Source: Phycisphaerales bacterium (GTDB taxonomy: Bacteria > Planctomycetota > Phycisphaerae > UBA1845 > Fen-1342). Taken from it: a DNA stretch of 42,932 bases. A program made the translations under genes and the position numbers. Shown in pieces: positions 25,888-32,994 of the stretch. Position 1 is the stretch's first letter; every line of letters starts with the position of its first letter. A model generated the notes under the pieces. That model was not told the DNA's origin. It saw nothing but the letters and a program-made list of their open reading frames with translations, and ran no database searches. The DNA lies in NCBI GenBank assembly GCA_016795025.1, contig JAEUIR010000011.1, positions 1 to 42,932 on the forward strand, read 5' to 3'.

Positions 25888-26685
25888 TCAGGGATAATCC
25901 GGGCGGAAATCGAAATGCGCCGAGCCGGGTCGCGTGCCGTAGAGCGTTCCCTCGGCCGTGATGCGCTGCGACGCGGGTTGTGCAAGTTCCTGTGCCGTGG
26001 TCGGATGCGTGGCGAGCCACGGGGCGGAGCGAAAATGCTCATGCACCGCGTCTACGGCCGCGAGCGTGTCGTCGGTGAGCATGAACAGATTCAAGTCGCC
26101 CGGCGAAATCGTCGCGTATTTTTCGAGCAGCGTGCCGCGCATCCAATCGACCAGCGGTTTCCAGAAATCCACGCCGATCAGCACGACTTTCATCGGCGGG
26201 ACTTTTTGCGTCTGAATGAGCGTGAGCGCCTCGAAGAACTCATCCATCGTGCCGAAGCCGCCCGGCAGGCACACAAACGCCAGGGCGTATTTGACGAACA
26301 TGACCTTTCGCACAAAAAAGTAGTGAAAATCCAGCTTGATGTTCTGGTATGAATTAGGCACCTGCTCATGCGGCAGCGCGATGTTCAGGCCGATGCTGGC
26401 CGCCTTCGCGTCGGCCGCGCCGCGATTGGCGGCTTCCATCACGCCGGGTCCACCGCCGGTGATGATGGAGAATCCGCGTTCGCTGAGTTGGCGGGCGAGA
26501 TCGCGGGCCTGGTCATAGATGGGCGTGTCCGGCTGCGTGCGTGCAGAGCCGAAAATCGAGACGGCCGGCCCGACGTGCGACATGATGTCGAAGCCTTCGA
26601 CGAACTCGGACATAATGCGAAAGACGCGCCAGGTCTCCTCGGCGGCTGAGCGATACGTCGGTTGCTGCGAGATATTCGAGGCCAT
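25888..26685 (-). CDS. LOG-family nucleotide phosphoribohydrolase-like protein (TIGR00730)
   Basis: The start at 26685 (MASNISQQPTYRSAAEETWR) has AAGGA six bases upstream; the frame runs on to 26823 without support. The product has 265 residues. The Rossmann-type LOG motifs are clear: SIFGSART near the N-terminus, ITGGGPGVMEAANRGA for nucleotide binding, and CLPGGFGTMDEFFE, the PGGxGTxxE signature. Characterised relatives release a base from nucleoside 5'-monophosphates (cytokinin activation in plants; AMP or IMP/GMP in bacteria). Activity on a purine monophosphate is plausible. Divergent from the receiver-like gene at 26736. Confidence 0.92.
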   Translation of the reverse strand: MASNISQQPTYRSAAEETWRVFRIMSEFVEGFDIMSHVGPAVSIFGSARTQPDTPIYDQARDLARQLSERGFSIITGGGPGVMEAANRGAADAKAASIGLNIALPHEQVPNSYQNIKLDFHYFFVRKVMFVKYALAFVCLPGGFGTMDEFFEALTLIQTQKVPPMKVVLIGVDFWKPLVDWMRGTLLEKYATISPGDLNLFMLTDDTLAAVDAVHEHFRSAPWLATHPTTAQELAQPASQRITAEGTLYGTRPGSAHFDFRPDYP

Positions 26686-26720
26686 GCGCGTTCCTTTGCG
26701 TGAATGCACGCGAGCGCGGC

Positions 26721-26726
26721 TACAAT
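26721..26726 (+). promoter_or_regulatory. -10-like TACAAT close to a start codon
   Basis: TACAAT (five of six consensus) ends nine bases before ATG 26736, which lacks a ribosome site. The -35 is weak (TTGCGT, 19-base spacer). Confidence 0.3.
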
Positions 26727-26735
26727 TCTCCGCGT

Positions 26736-27194
26736 ATGTCGGAATCAGACGATACCACACGGCCAACGGCGGCGAAACCGCCGGCTGCGCCAGCGTCCGG
26801 CGAACCGGGCACCGCGCCTGCAATCGTGGAGCCGCGCGGCAGTCACGAAGTCGTGGCGTATGTTTCAGATCTAATCTTTGCGACGAAAATTACGGCCACA
26901 GCGCGGTTTGTCGGGGTGCGGGCCGTCGCGCTGACGTCGTGCGATGCGGCCTTACGGGCGGCAGGCGAGGCCGTCGCACTGGTTGTTGACATGCACACAC
27001 CGGGCGAAACAGCCGATGAATTAATCAGGTCGGTTCGCCAAATGGATGCGTCGCGCCCGATTGTCGCGTTTTATTCGCATGTTTGCACGGAGCTGGCGGA
27101 GCGTGCCAGCGCGGCCGGCGCGAGCGAAGCGATGCCGCGCTCGAAATTCTCGCGCGAGCTTGGGGCGATCCTTCAGCGGCTGGCGGCGATGTAA
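26736..27194 (+). CDS. Receiver-like (CheY-fold) protein
   Basis: This protein has 152 residues; the start MSESDDTTRP is preferred over a GTG at 26700. The first 35 residues are a Pro/Ala/Glu-rich, probably disordered tail. The rest resembles a response-regulator receiver: VVAYVSDLIFATKI, ALVVDMHTPGETADELI with Asp in the phosphoacceptor position of strand 3, and RPIVAFYSHV for strand 4. The acidic pocket at the end of strand 1 is weak (SD rather than DD), and there is no clear lysine at strand 5 (MPRSKF is a candidate). It may be an atypical or non-phosphorylated receiver. There is no output domain and no kinase nearby. Confidence 0.7.
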   Translation: MSESDDTTRPTAAKPPAAPASGEPGTAPAIVEPRGSHEVVAYVSDLIFATKITATARFVGVRAVALTSCDAALRAAGEAVALVVDMHTPGETADELIRSVRQMDASRPIVAFYSHVCTELAERASAAGASEAMPRSKFSRELGAILQRLAAM

Positions 27195-27402
27195 GGCTGC
27201 CAGGCCGGTTCGAGCGACCATTCTGGTGCGTTTTGATGGCTCGCTGAAACCGGAGGTATGGCCGGGCCGGCGATCATCGCGACGATGCGGCGACCGGGGC
27301 CGTCTTGCGGTAAACTCGCCGCGCGAATTCGCGGCGTTGGAGCGATTTGGCTGACGCAGGACGCAGCGATCACGTGCGCTAGCTTGTGGAGATCGCCAGA
27401 TT

Positions 27403-28305
27403 ATGGCCGGTGTTAAGCAAACTGTTCGCGGCACGTTGCGGGCGTTGGCTACGCCCGCTCCGATCCGCGTGCCGCTGTATTGTCTCACGCGAGCCGGCAT
27501 TCTGGGCGCATCGGTGTGGAAGCGCCTGCCGGTCGATCACACGTTCACCGTCTCGCTGCCGGACGGCGCGACGTTTCGCTATCACGGCATTCCCGCGGAC
27601 CAGCTCTCGCGCATCCTCTATTGGCGCGGCCTCATGCATTACGAGCCTGAAACCTTGCCGCTTTGGGATGAGATGACGCGCAAGGCGACAAAGATTCTCG
27701 ATGTTGGAGCGAATACGGGGATCTTTACGCTCGTGGCGGCGACGGCCAATCCGCGGGCCAAAGTCGTCTCGTTCGAGCCGGTTCCGAGCGTGTTCAGAAA
27801 GCTCGACGAGCATGTGCGATTGAACAGCCTGGGCGGCCGCTGCGAACTGCATCAAAAAGCCGTGGGCGATTCGAACGGCGTGGTGAAGTTTCATATCCCG
27901 TCGGACGAAATTCCGCTTTCGGCGAGCTTTAACCTCGATGGGTTTCGCGGCGTCGGCGGGCACATCGAAGAAGTGCCGGTGGCGACGATCGACTCAATCT
28001 GCGCCGACGGACCGCCGGTGGAACTGGCGAAAATCGACGTGGAGGGATTTGAGGACCGCGCATTGGCCGGCATGGAGCGCGTGTTGAAACAGTGGGGGCC
28101 GACGCTGATCATCGAGTGTCTGCCCGACGGGCCGTATCGCGCGGTGGATGAGATTCTGACGCGGCACGGCTACCGGTTCTATCAGATGGAGCCCGGCGGG
28201 CAGCATCAGACGGATCGGATTCTGCCGGACGACAGCGGCGATTGCCGCAACTATCTATGCACGATTCACGATGACTGGCGAACGATCAAACCGCGCAGCG
28301 CTTGA
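27403..28305 (+). CDS. FkbM-family SAM-dependent methyltransferase
   Basis: This protein has 300 residues. The FkbM domain spans roughly 100-275: ILDVGANTGIFTLVAA (SAM motif I), VVSFEPVPSVFRKL (motif II acidic loop), KAVGDSNGVVKF, ELAKIDVEGFEDRALAGM and LIIECLPDG. Family members O-methylate sugars or secondary metabolites. The N-terminal 90 residues are less conserved. Another methyltransferase gene follows 72 bases downstream on the same strand, suggesting a small glycan- or lipid-modification unit, which is inference. No strong ribosome site is visible at the right distance. Confidence 0.9.
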   Translation: MAGVKQTVRGTLRALATPAPIRVPLYCLTRAGILGASVWKRLPVDHTFTVSLPDGATFRYHGIPADQLSRILYWRGLMHYEPETLPLWDEMTRKATKILDVGANTGIFTLVAATANPRAKVVSFEPVPSVFRKLDEHVRLNSLGGRCELHQKAVGDSNGVVKFHIPSDEIPLSASFNLDGFRGVGGHIEEVPVATIDSICADGPPVELAKIDVEGFEDRALAGMERVLKQWGPTLIIECLPDGPYRAVDEILTRHGYRFYQMEPGGQHQTDRILPDDSGDCRNYLCTIHDDWRTIKPRSA

Positions 28306-28377
28306 GGCGCTTTCCGCCGGTGGCGCCGCGGTGCCAACCGGTTTGCAACTCGCGATCCGCTAATTTCGGAGCTCGTA

Positions 28378-29169
28378 ATGCCCGCGTGTCGTCAATGCCG
28401 CAAGCTTGTCAACGTTCAGTGCCAGGCGCACGCGCAGGCTCGTGAGCTTCTGGGTCGCCCCATGCCGCCGCCCCCACTCGGCGCGTGCTTCATGGCCATT
28501 GTCGAGGACTATCTGCCGCTGATTCAGTCGGGAATGCGCGTGCTTGACGTCGGCTGCGGGACGTGGGATTGGATCAAACGGCGCTGCGACGAGGTCGGCG
28601 CGTCGTTTGAGGGTATCGACGTCAATACGCACTATTATGGCAAGCCGGTGATCGCGACACGCATCGAGAATTTGTCCGACCTGTCTTATCCGGATGAGCA
28701 TTTTGATCTGGTCATCGGAAACCAGTCGCTGCATCTTTGGCCGGAATTTGGCTGCCCGCTGTGGTGGGGGCTGCATCAGTGCTTCCGCGTGACGAAAATG
28801 GGCGGTCGTGTTTGTTTTAATTCACCCATTCACTATCAAGGTTGCCGCCAGTTCATGCTTGGCGAGATGAACCGGATTCGCGAACTTTTCCGGCCGCACT
28901 CCGACAATATCTCGATTGAGCATTGGGGCGAGCCGTGCGATCCGCTATCGGTTTATGTCCCGCATCCCGGTTATTGGGCGCTGAAGGGCAAGCGGCCGCA
29001 GCACTTGGACATTCAGGTGATTAAGACCAAACCGACGCCGCGCGGCGTTGGCGCTCCGGCGGCATCGAAGGGGCAATGGGCGCGGCTCAAACACTATGCT
29101 CCGTCGTATACGATTTTCCGCGTCTTGCGAAAGTTCGGGATGTTTCCCAAGGGCGGCAGCGGGGTTTAA
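28378..29169 (+). CDS. Class I SAM-dependent methyltransferase
   Basis: This 263-residue protein's ATG has GGAG six bases upstream. The methyltransferase fold is shown by MRVLDVGCGTWDWIKRRC (motif I), FEGIDVNTHYYG (motif II), FDLVIGNQSLHLWP (motif IV) and a post-motif CFRVTKMGGRVCFNSP, as in methyltransferase-11 type enzymes. The N-terminus has a CxxC (PACRQCRKL). The C-terminal 60 residues are basic and carry no domain I recognise. The substrate is unknown; the neighbour FkbM gene hints at surface polysaccharide or lipid methylation. Confidence 0.85.
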   Translation: MPACRQCRKLVNVQCQAHAQARELLGRPMPPPPLGACFMAIVEDYLPLIQSGMRVLDVGCGTWDWIKRRCDEVGASFEGIDVNTHYYGKPVIATRIENLSDLSYPDEHFDLVIGNQSLHLWPEFGCPLWWGLHQCFRVTKMGGRVCFNSPIHYQGCRQFMLGEMNRIRELFRPHSDNISIEHWGEPCDPLSVYVPHPGYWALKGKRPQHLDIQVIKTKPTPRGVGAPAASKGQWARLKHYAPSYTIFRVLRKFGMFPKGGSGV

Positions 29170-29777
29170 GCATTCGCGAGACCACGGCGGCTCATGCGTC
29201 GGATTCTCCGAATAGGCGCAATTTTCAAATTACCTTTCGCTCTCTTGTGCTCGTGCGCTGGGCGCGTGTAAACCATTGCGGCCACACGCTTAGCGAGAAA
29301 TCGCGGGAGCTGGCCCCCCGTCCAGCTCCCGTCGAGGGAAGGCGTTTCCATATCTTCAACATACGCCACTCATACAGCCGCAGAATCTCGGTCGCGCTGA
29401 AAACGGGTGTGACGAATTCCGTTGGACCTCTGTTTTCCAGTAGTCGTCCCAGGCATTGGAGTCGCGCAGGGCGGTGAGCGTGGCCATCGCTTCTGCTCCG
29501 GCGGGATCCCAGCGCATGCCGGGGCACTTCAGGCGGCGCGAGAGGCCAAGCGGGCCGCCTGCATCGCCGCTCAGCTCTCCCGCGGAAAAGCGTCGTACTC
29601 CGTACGCATCGCTTCCGCCCGCCGCTCAAACGCCACGCTCGACTCCGCGCTCATCCTCGGCCGCCCTGCCAAGTGAACGCAACGAAAACAAGTACCCGAT
29701 TCGCTCGCGTCTCTTAAACGCCTCCACAAAGCGTGGTCACACCCCGCGCCGCTCGCCGCATCGCTCCAATGACATGT
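29170..29777. other. Degenerate stretch with a hairpin and a transposase remnant
   Basis: No intact gene is present. GGGAGCTGG (29305-29313) and CCAGCTCCC (29322-29330) form a 9-bp hairpin 136 bases after the methyltransferase stop. A decayed transposase C-terminus lies on the minus strand at 29356-29580. Confidence 0.5.
29356..29580 (-). pseudogene. C-terminal remnant of an ISKra4-like transposase
   Basis: The minus strand reads LKCPGMRWDPAGAEAMATL followed by TALRDSNAWDDYWK, then a short tail to TGA (29356-29358). The pattern GMRW..AGAEA...LRAL...WD.YW is typical of the last helices of ISKra4-family transposases. The frame is closed by a TGA at 29626-29628 upstream, and there is no catalytic core or inverted repeats. 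The family name is from memory of the motif and is moderately certain. Confidence 0.5.
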
Positions 29778-29806
29778 TTGACCCTCGTATTTTCGACCGA
29801 TATACT
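29778..29806 (+). promoter_or_regulatory. Strong sigma70-type promoter for the DksA-like/lspA operon
   Basis: TTGACC (29778-29783), a 17-base spacer and TATACT (29801-29806) match consensus at five of six positions each. The expected leader is about 50 bases to the start at 29865. It rules out the longer open frame from 29733. Confidence 0.7.
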
Positions 29807-29864
29807 TACGGGACTCTGGACGCCTTTCGGGGCCGCGTCCCCAGTAACGCTGCAAAGCGGGAGA

Positions 29865-30512
29865 ATGACTGTGGCGGGTAAATCCGCGAAATCCACAAAG
29901 CCAAAAGCGGCTAAAAAGGCAGCCGCCGCCAAAACGAAGCCGCGGCCGGCCGTCGCAAGCAGCGCAAAGTCGCGCAAACCAGCCGTCGCACCCGTTGAAA
30001 AACCGCGACGTCCCGCCGTTTCGGCGCGAAAGGAAGTCCCGGCGGTCAAAAACGTCGCGACGCGCAAAAACGTAGCGAGCGTCAAACACACGCCGCCGCC
30101 ACCGCCTCCGCGCGAAAAGGTCGATAGCGGGCTCAATCGCAAAGATCTGGAGATGTTTCGCGAGATGCTGCTCCAGAAGCGGGCGCAGTTGCTCGGCGAC
30201 GTCACCAGCATGCAGCGCGAAGCTTTCAGCGGCAACCAGCGCGGCGGCGATCTTTCGAGCATGCCGCTGCACATGGCCGATCTCGGAACCGACCAGTACG
30301 AGCAGGAGTTCACGCTCGGACTGATCGAAGGCGAACAGGCCCTGCTACGCGAAATCGACGACGCGCTCGCCCGCATCGACAAGGGCACGTACGGAATCTG
30401 CATCGGAACCAATCAGCCGATCGGCAAGGCGCGCCTGAGAGCGCAACCTTGGGCCAAATTCTCATACGAACACATGCTCGCGCAGGAGCGCGGGCGCAAT
30501 CGCAGGTACTAA
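29865..30512 (+). CDS. DksA/TraR-like protein with histone H1-like tail and degenerate zinc finger
   Basis: This protein has 215 residues from ATG 29865; a GTG at 29871 is better spaced (seven bases) from GGGAG and may be the true start. The first 85 residues are Lys/Ala/Pro rich (KPKAAKKAAAAKTKPRP), like a histone H1 tail. A coiled-coil DksA-type region follows (LNRKDLEMFREMLLQKRAQL, then LGTDQYEQEF). The C-terminus matches the DksA finger block, GTYGICIGTNQPIGKARLRA, then QPWAKFSYEH. Only one of the four zinc cysteines remains; the others are Thr, Ser and His. DksA proteins bind the RNA polymerase secondary channel; whether this one does is inference. lspA follows 10 bases later. Confidence 0.82.
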   Translation: MTVAGKSAKSTKPKAAKKAAAAKTKPRPAVASSAKSRKPAVAPVEKPRRPAVSARKEVPAVKNVATRKNVASVKHTPPPPPPREKVDSGLNRKDLEMFREMLLQKRAQLLGDVTSMQREAFSGNQRGGDLSSMPLHMADLGTDQYEQEFTLGLIEGEQALLREIDDALARIDKGTYGICIGTNQPIGKARLRAQPWAKFSYEHMLAQERGRNRRY

Positions 30513-30522
30513 TCCCTTCGCC

Positions 30523-31296
30523 ATGCAAGTTGAACCGTCCGCGCCGGCTGTCGAACAGGTGAACCCGCCGCGGGATGCAGCGGCCGCGCCGCCGATCGCG
30601 CACGAAATGGATACGCCGGCGTGGTATGAGCGAAAAGCTCATCTCGTGTTCTGGCTGGTCGCGGCATGCGGATTGGCGCTCGATCTGGTCTCGAAGGAGT
30701 GGATTTTCCATCACCTTCGCCAAAGCCGCGAGCCGATGTCCGTCATCCCATCGGTCATCGACTTTCAAACGATGTTTAACGGCGGAGCGTTGTTCGGCAT
30801 CGGACAGGGACAGACATCGCTTTTCCTGGTGGCGTCGGTCGTCGCGCTGACGCTGGTCGTCTGGATGTTCGCATGCAGTTCCGCGCGGCGTAAATTGCTT
30901 CACGTCGCATTGGCAGGAATCCTCGCCGGCGCGCTCGGCAACATGTACGACCGCTCGTTCGTGCGGTTGGTTGAGTATCCCATCAAAAGCTATCGCTACT
31001 TTGTGCGTGAAGACCTGCCGGACGGCCGAATTCGCCTGGTCGAATATCCTCCCGCGCCGAATGCCCGGCAAATCGAGCTCCCGCCCTCGAGCGCCGAGTT
31101 CATCGGCCCTGAGCTCGGCTACGTGCGCGACTTCATCAAGATCAGCACAGCCATACGGGGGCAGTCGATTTATCCCTGGATTTTCAATGTCGCGGATATG
31201 TTGCTGGTCGGCGGCGTGGGAATCCTGGCGATTCAGTTGCTGTTCGAGCGGCAATCGCGCGCAGCGGCGGATTCGCCTCCACAAATCGCGGCATAA
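30523..31296 (+). CDS. lspA: Lipoprotein signal peptidase (signal peptidase II)
   Basis: LspA cleaves the signal peptide of prolipoproteins in the cytoplasmic membrane. The 257-residue protein is much longer than the usual 160-170. Catalytic aspartates are Asp143 in GNMYDR and Asp225 in FNVADMLL. Membrane helices are at about 40-56, 98-117, 126-142 and 219-243. The extra length comes from a 30-residue N-terminal tail and an insert of about 50 residues (148-199) between GNMYDR and VRDFI, which would lie on the periplasmic side near the active site. It is co-transcribed with the DksA-like gene. A lipoprotein hydrolase at 34926 and a possible small lipoprotein at 40635 are candidate substrates in the window. 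Confidence 0.93.
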   Translation: MQVEPSAPAVEQVNPPRDAAAAPPIAHEMDTPAWYERKAHLVFWLVAACGLALDLVSKEWIFHHLRQSREPMSVIPSVIDFQTMFNGGALFGIGQGQTSLFLVASVVALTLVVWMFACSSARRKLLHVALAGILAGALGNMYDRSFVRLVEYPIKSYRYFVREDLPDGRIRLVEYPPAPNARQIELPPSSAEFIGPELGYVRDFIKISTAIRGQSIYPWIFNVADMLLVGGVGILAIQLLFERQSRAAADSPPQIAA

Positions 31297-31318
31297 GCGA
31301 GCGCGTTCCGCGCCTGCG

Positions 31319-32242
31319 TCAGCGTTCGGCGTACCGTTCAACGATGTGTTGCACGAGCTTGTGGCGCACGATGTCTGTTTTGCTGAGGCGCAGAATCGCG
31401 ATATCGGGCGAATCCGACAAGCGATGTACCGCATCGGTCAGGCCCGAGGGTTGGCCGGGCTCCAGATCGACTTGGCTATCATCGCCCGTGACGATCATCT
31501 TGCTGTGGTGGCCGAGCCGCGTCAGGAACATCAGCATCTGCGACGGCGTCGTGTTCTGCGCTTCGTCAAGAATGATCACCGCGTTGTTCAGCGTGCGGCC
31601 GCGCATGAACGCAAGCGGAATCACTTCGACCATGTCATTCATCATGAATCGCCGCAACTGATCGAAGCTCATCATGTCATGCATCGCGTCGAACAGCGGC
31701 CGCAAATAGGGATTCACTTTCGCGAGCAGATCGCCGGGCAGAAAGCCGAGCTTTTCGCCGGCTTCGACCGCCGGGCGCACCAGCGCAATTTTCTTGACGC
31801 GGCCCTCTTTCAGCATGTGTACGGCAACGGAAGCGGCGAGATAGGTTTTGCCGGTGCCGGCCGGTCCGAGGCAGACGACGAGATCGTGCGTGAGCATCGC
31901 GCGGATGTATGCCCGCTGGCCATCGGTTTTCGGCGCGACCACGTCGCGAGAAAAGACAGTGATCGCGTCCGGAATGTTGCTGCGTTGCGGCTGCACCTCG
32001 GCAAAAGCTTCCTCGACGGCGGCGTCATCGAGAAACTCGCGCGAGCGCATCATGTCCTGCAAGCGCTCGACCAATGCGGCTGCGCGCGCGACATTCGCCG
32101 GTTCGCCGAGCAAACGAACGGTTGTGTTTCGCGATTGAACCTGAACGCCGAGCGCGTTCCGGAGCCGGCGGAGATGTTTGTCGCCAACGCCGAACAGCTC
32201 GGCGCGCCGGTGCGGCTCCAGCAATGTGACGACCAATTCCAT
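31319..32242 (-). CDS. phoH: PhoH-family ATPase
   Basis: The 307-residue length is typical of PhoH/YbeZ. The Walker A motif is LGPAGTGKTYLAAS and Walker B is VIILDEAQNTTPSQM. Other family segments are RPAVEAGEKLGFLPGDLLAK, MRGRTLNNA and GDDSQVDLEPGQPSGL. An N-terminal KH-like segment precedes the ATPase (LFGVGDKHLRRLRNALGV). PhoH proteins are RNA-associated ATPases linked to RNA processing, often beside ybeY, which is not here. Convergent with lspA across a 22-base gap. No ribosome site is visible before the ATG. Confidence 0.94.
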   Translation of the reverse strand: MELVVTLLEPHRRAELFGVGDKHLRRLRNALGVQVQSRNTTVRLLGEPANVARAAALVERLQDMMRSREFLDDAAVEEAFAEVQPQRSNIPDAITVFSRDVVAPKTDGQRAYIRAMLTHDLVVCLGPAGTGKTYLAASVAVHMLKEGRVKKIALVRPAVEAGEKLGFLPGDLLAKVNPYLRPLFDAMHDMMSFDQLRRFMMNDMVEVIPLAFMRGRTLNNAVIILDEAQNTTPSQMLMFLTRLGHHSKMIVTGDDSQVDLEPGQPSGLTDAVHRLSDSPDIAILRLSKTDIVRHKLVQHIVERYAER

Positions 32243-32337
32243 GTGACGAATGCTATGCGGCGGCGGCCGACGAGGCGAGCGCGCACGTTTACCCCGCCCG
32301 CGCTCTTTTGCGTTCGGATTGGGTCATTGAAATCGCG

Positions 32338-32571
32338 CTAATCGCGTCTGCCGGTCTTCAGCTCGCGCTCAGCCTGCATCCAGTCGATCATCGGATCACC
32401 GGGCGCGCCGTTGCGCGCGAGGAAGATCTCATACGCGCGAACCGCGATTTCATCATGCGTCGGCCCCATGGTCTTGGGCGAATCCGCGGCCGAGGTTCCG
32501 CGTGGCGACGCAGAGCTGGCTGTCGTCTTTGCGGACTCTGATGTCTTTGATCGAGGGGCGGTTCGAGCCAT
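32338..32571 (-). CDS. DUF2934 protein
   Basis: This 77-residue protein has AGGAG eight bases before its ATG. The first 35 residues are Ser/Thr/Ala rich. The DUF2934 segment follows: EIAVRAYEIFLARNGAPGD then PMIDWMQAERELK, matching the family pattern RAYEIY..RG...G....DW..AE.EL. Function is unknown for the family; members are common in planctomycetes and soil bacteria. A second DUF2934 gene lies 42 bases upstream on the same strand. Confidence 0.8.
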   Translation of the reverse strand: MARTAPRSKTSESAKTTASSASPRGTSAADSPKTMGPTHDEIAVRAYEIFLARNGAPGDPMIDWMQAERELKTGRRD

Positions 32572-32613
32572 GACGATTTCTCCTGTCGGTCCCTGCCAGC
32601 GCCACGTCCGGCC

Positions 32614-32919
32614 TTAGTCTCGCGCCGCTCGGCGAAACTCCGCACGTAGCTCCAACTCAGCGATCAGCCAATCGAGCACTTCGTTTCCCGGAGCGCCTGC
32701 CCGGGCAAGGTAAATCTGATGCGCCCGACGGCGAATGTCGTCTGCGGTCGGTTCGCGCCGCTGCGCGGCGCGCACAAATCGCGACACATCGCTAAATGAT
32801 TCAGTGGCAATTTCCGGTGACTCATCCAAAAAAAATTCTGATTGGCCCGTTTCTCGCAAACGGATCGCCGGTTCCTCCATCGCTTCATCAGTCCCGGCTT
32901 GATCTAATTGGATCTGCAT
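32614..32919 (-). CDS. DUF2934 protein, second copy
   Basis: This 101-residue protein's ATG is preceded by GGGGAGAG at eight bases. The C-terminal half matches DUF2934 (DDIRRRAHQIYLARAGAPGN, then LDWLIAELELRAE) and aligns with the adjacent 77-residue protein, so the pair arose by duplication or parallel recruitment. The N-terminal half is acidic and not conserved between them. Function unknown. It lies downstream of selD on the same strand, separated by hairpins. Confidence 0.78.
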   Translation of the reverse strand: MQIQLDQAGTDEAMEEPAIRLRETGQSEFFLDESPEIATESFSDVSRFVRAAQRREPTADDIRRRAHQIYLARAGAPGNEVLDWLIAELELRAEFRRAARD

Positions 32920-32934
32920 CCGCTCCGCTCTCCC

Positions 32935-32976
32935 CGCGGCGAATCACGCCGCGAAATTCTGCCGCCGGGCGGCAGA
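32935..32976 (-). terminator. Two adjacent hairpins after selD
   Basis: TCTGCCGC/GCGGCAGA with a 3-base loop (32958-32976) and CGCGGCG/CGCCGCG with a 5-base loop (32935-32953) lie just downstream of the selD stop. No T run follows, so they may act as attenuating or 3'-protecting structures. Confidence 0.45.
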
Positions 32977-32994
32977 CTAAGAGCGCCGCCAAGC

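Noticed and set aside
29571-30412. Two minus-strand open frames over the DksA-like gene
   Set aside because: The plus strand has a strong promoter, a ribosome site and a DksA family match.
30310-32341. Long open frames antisense to lspA and phoH (374 and 456 residues)
   Set aside because: Shadows of genes with complete catalytic motifs in the other frame.
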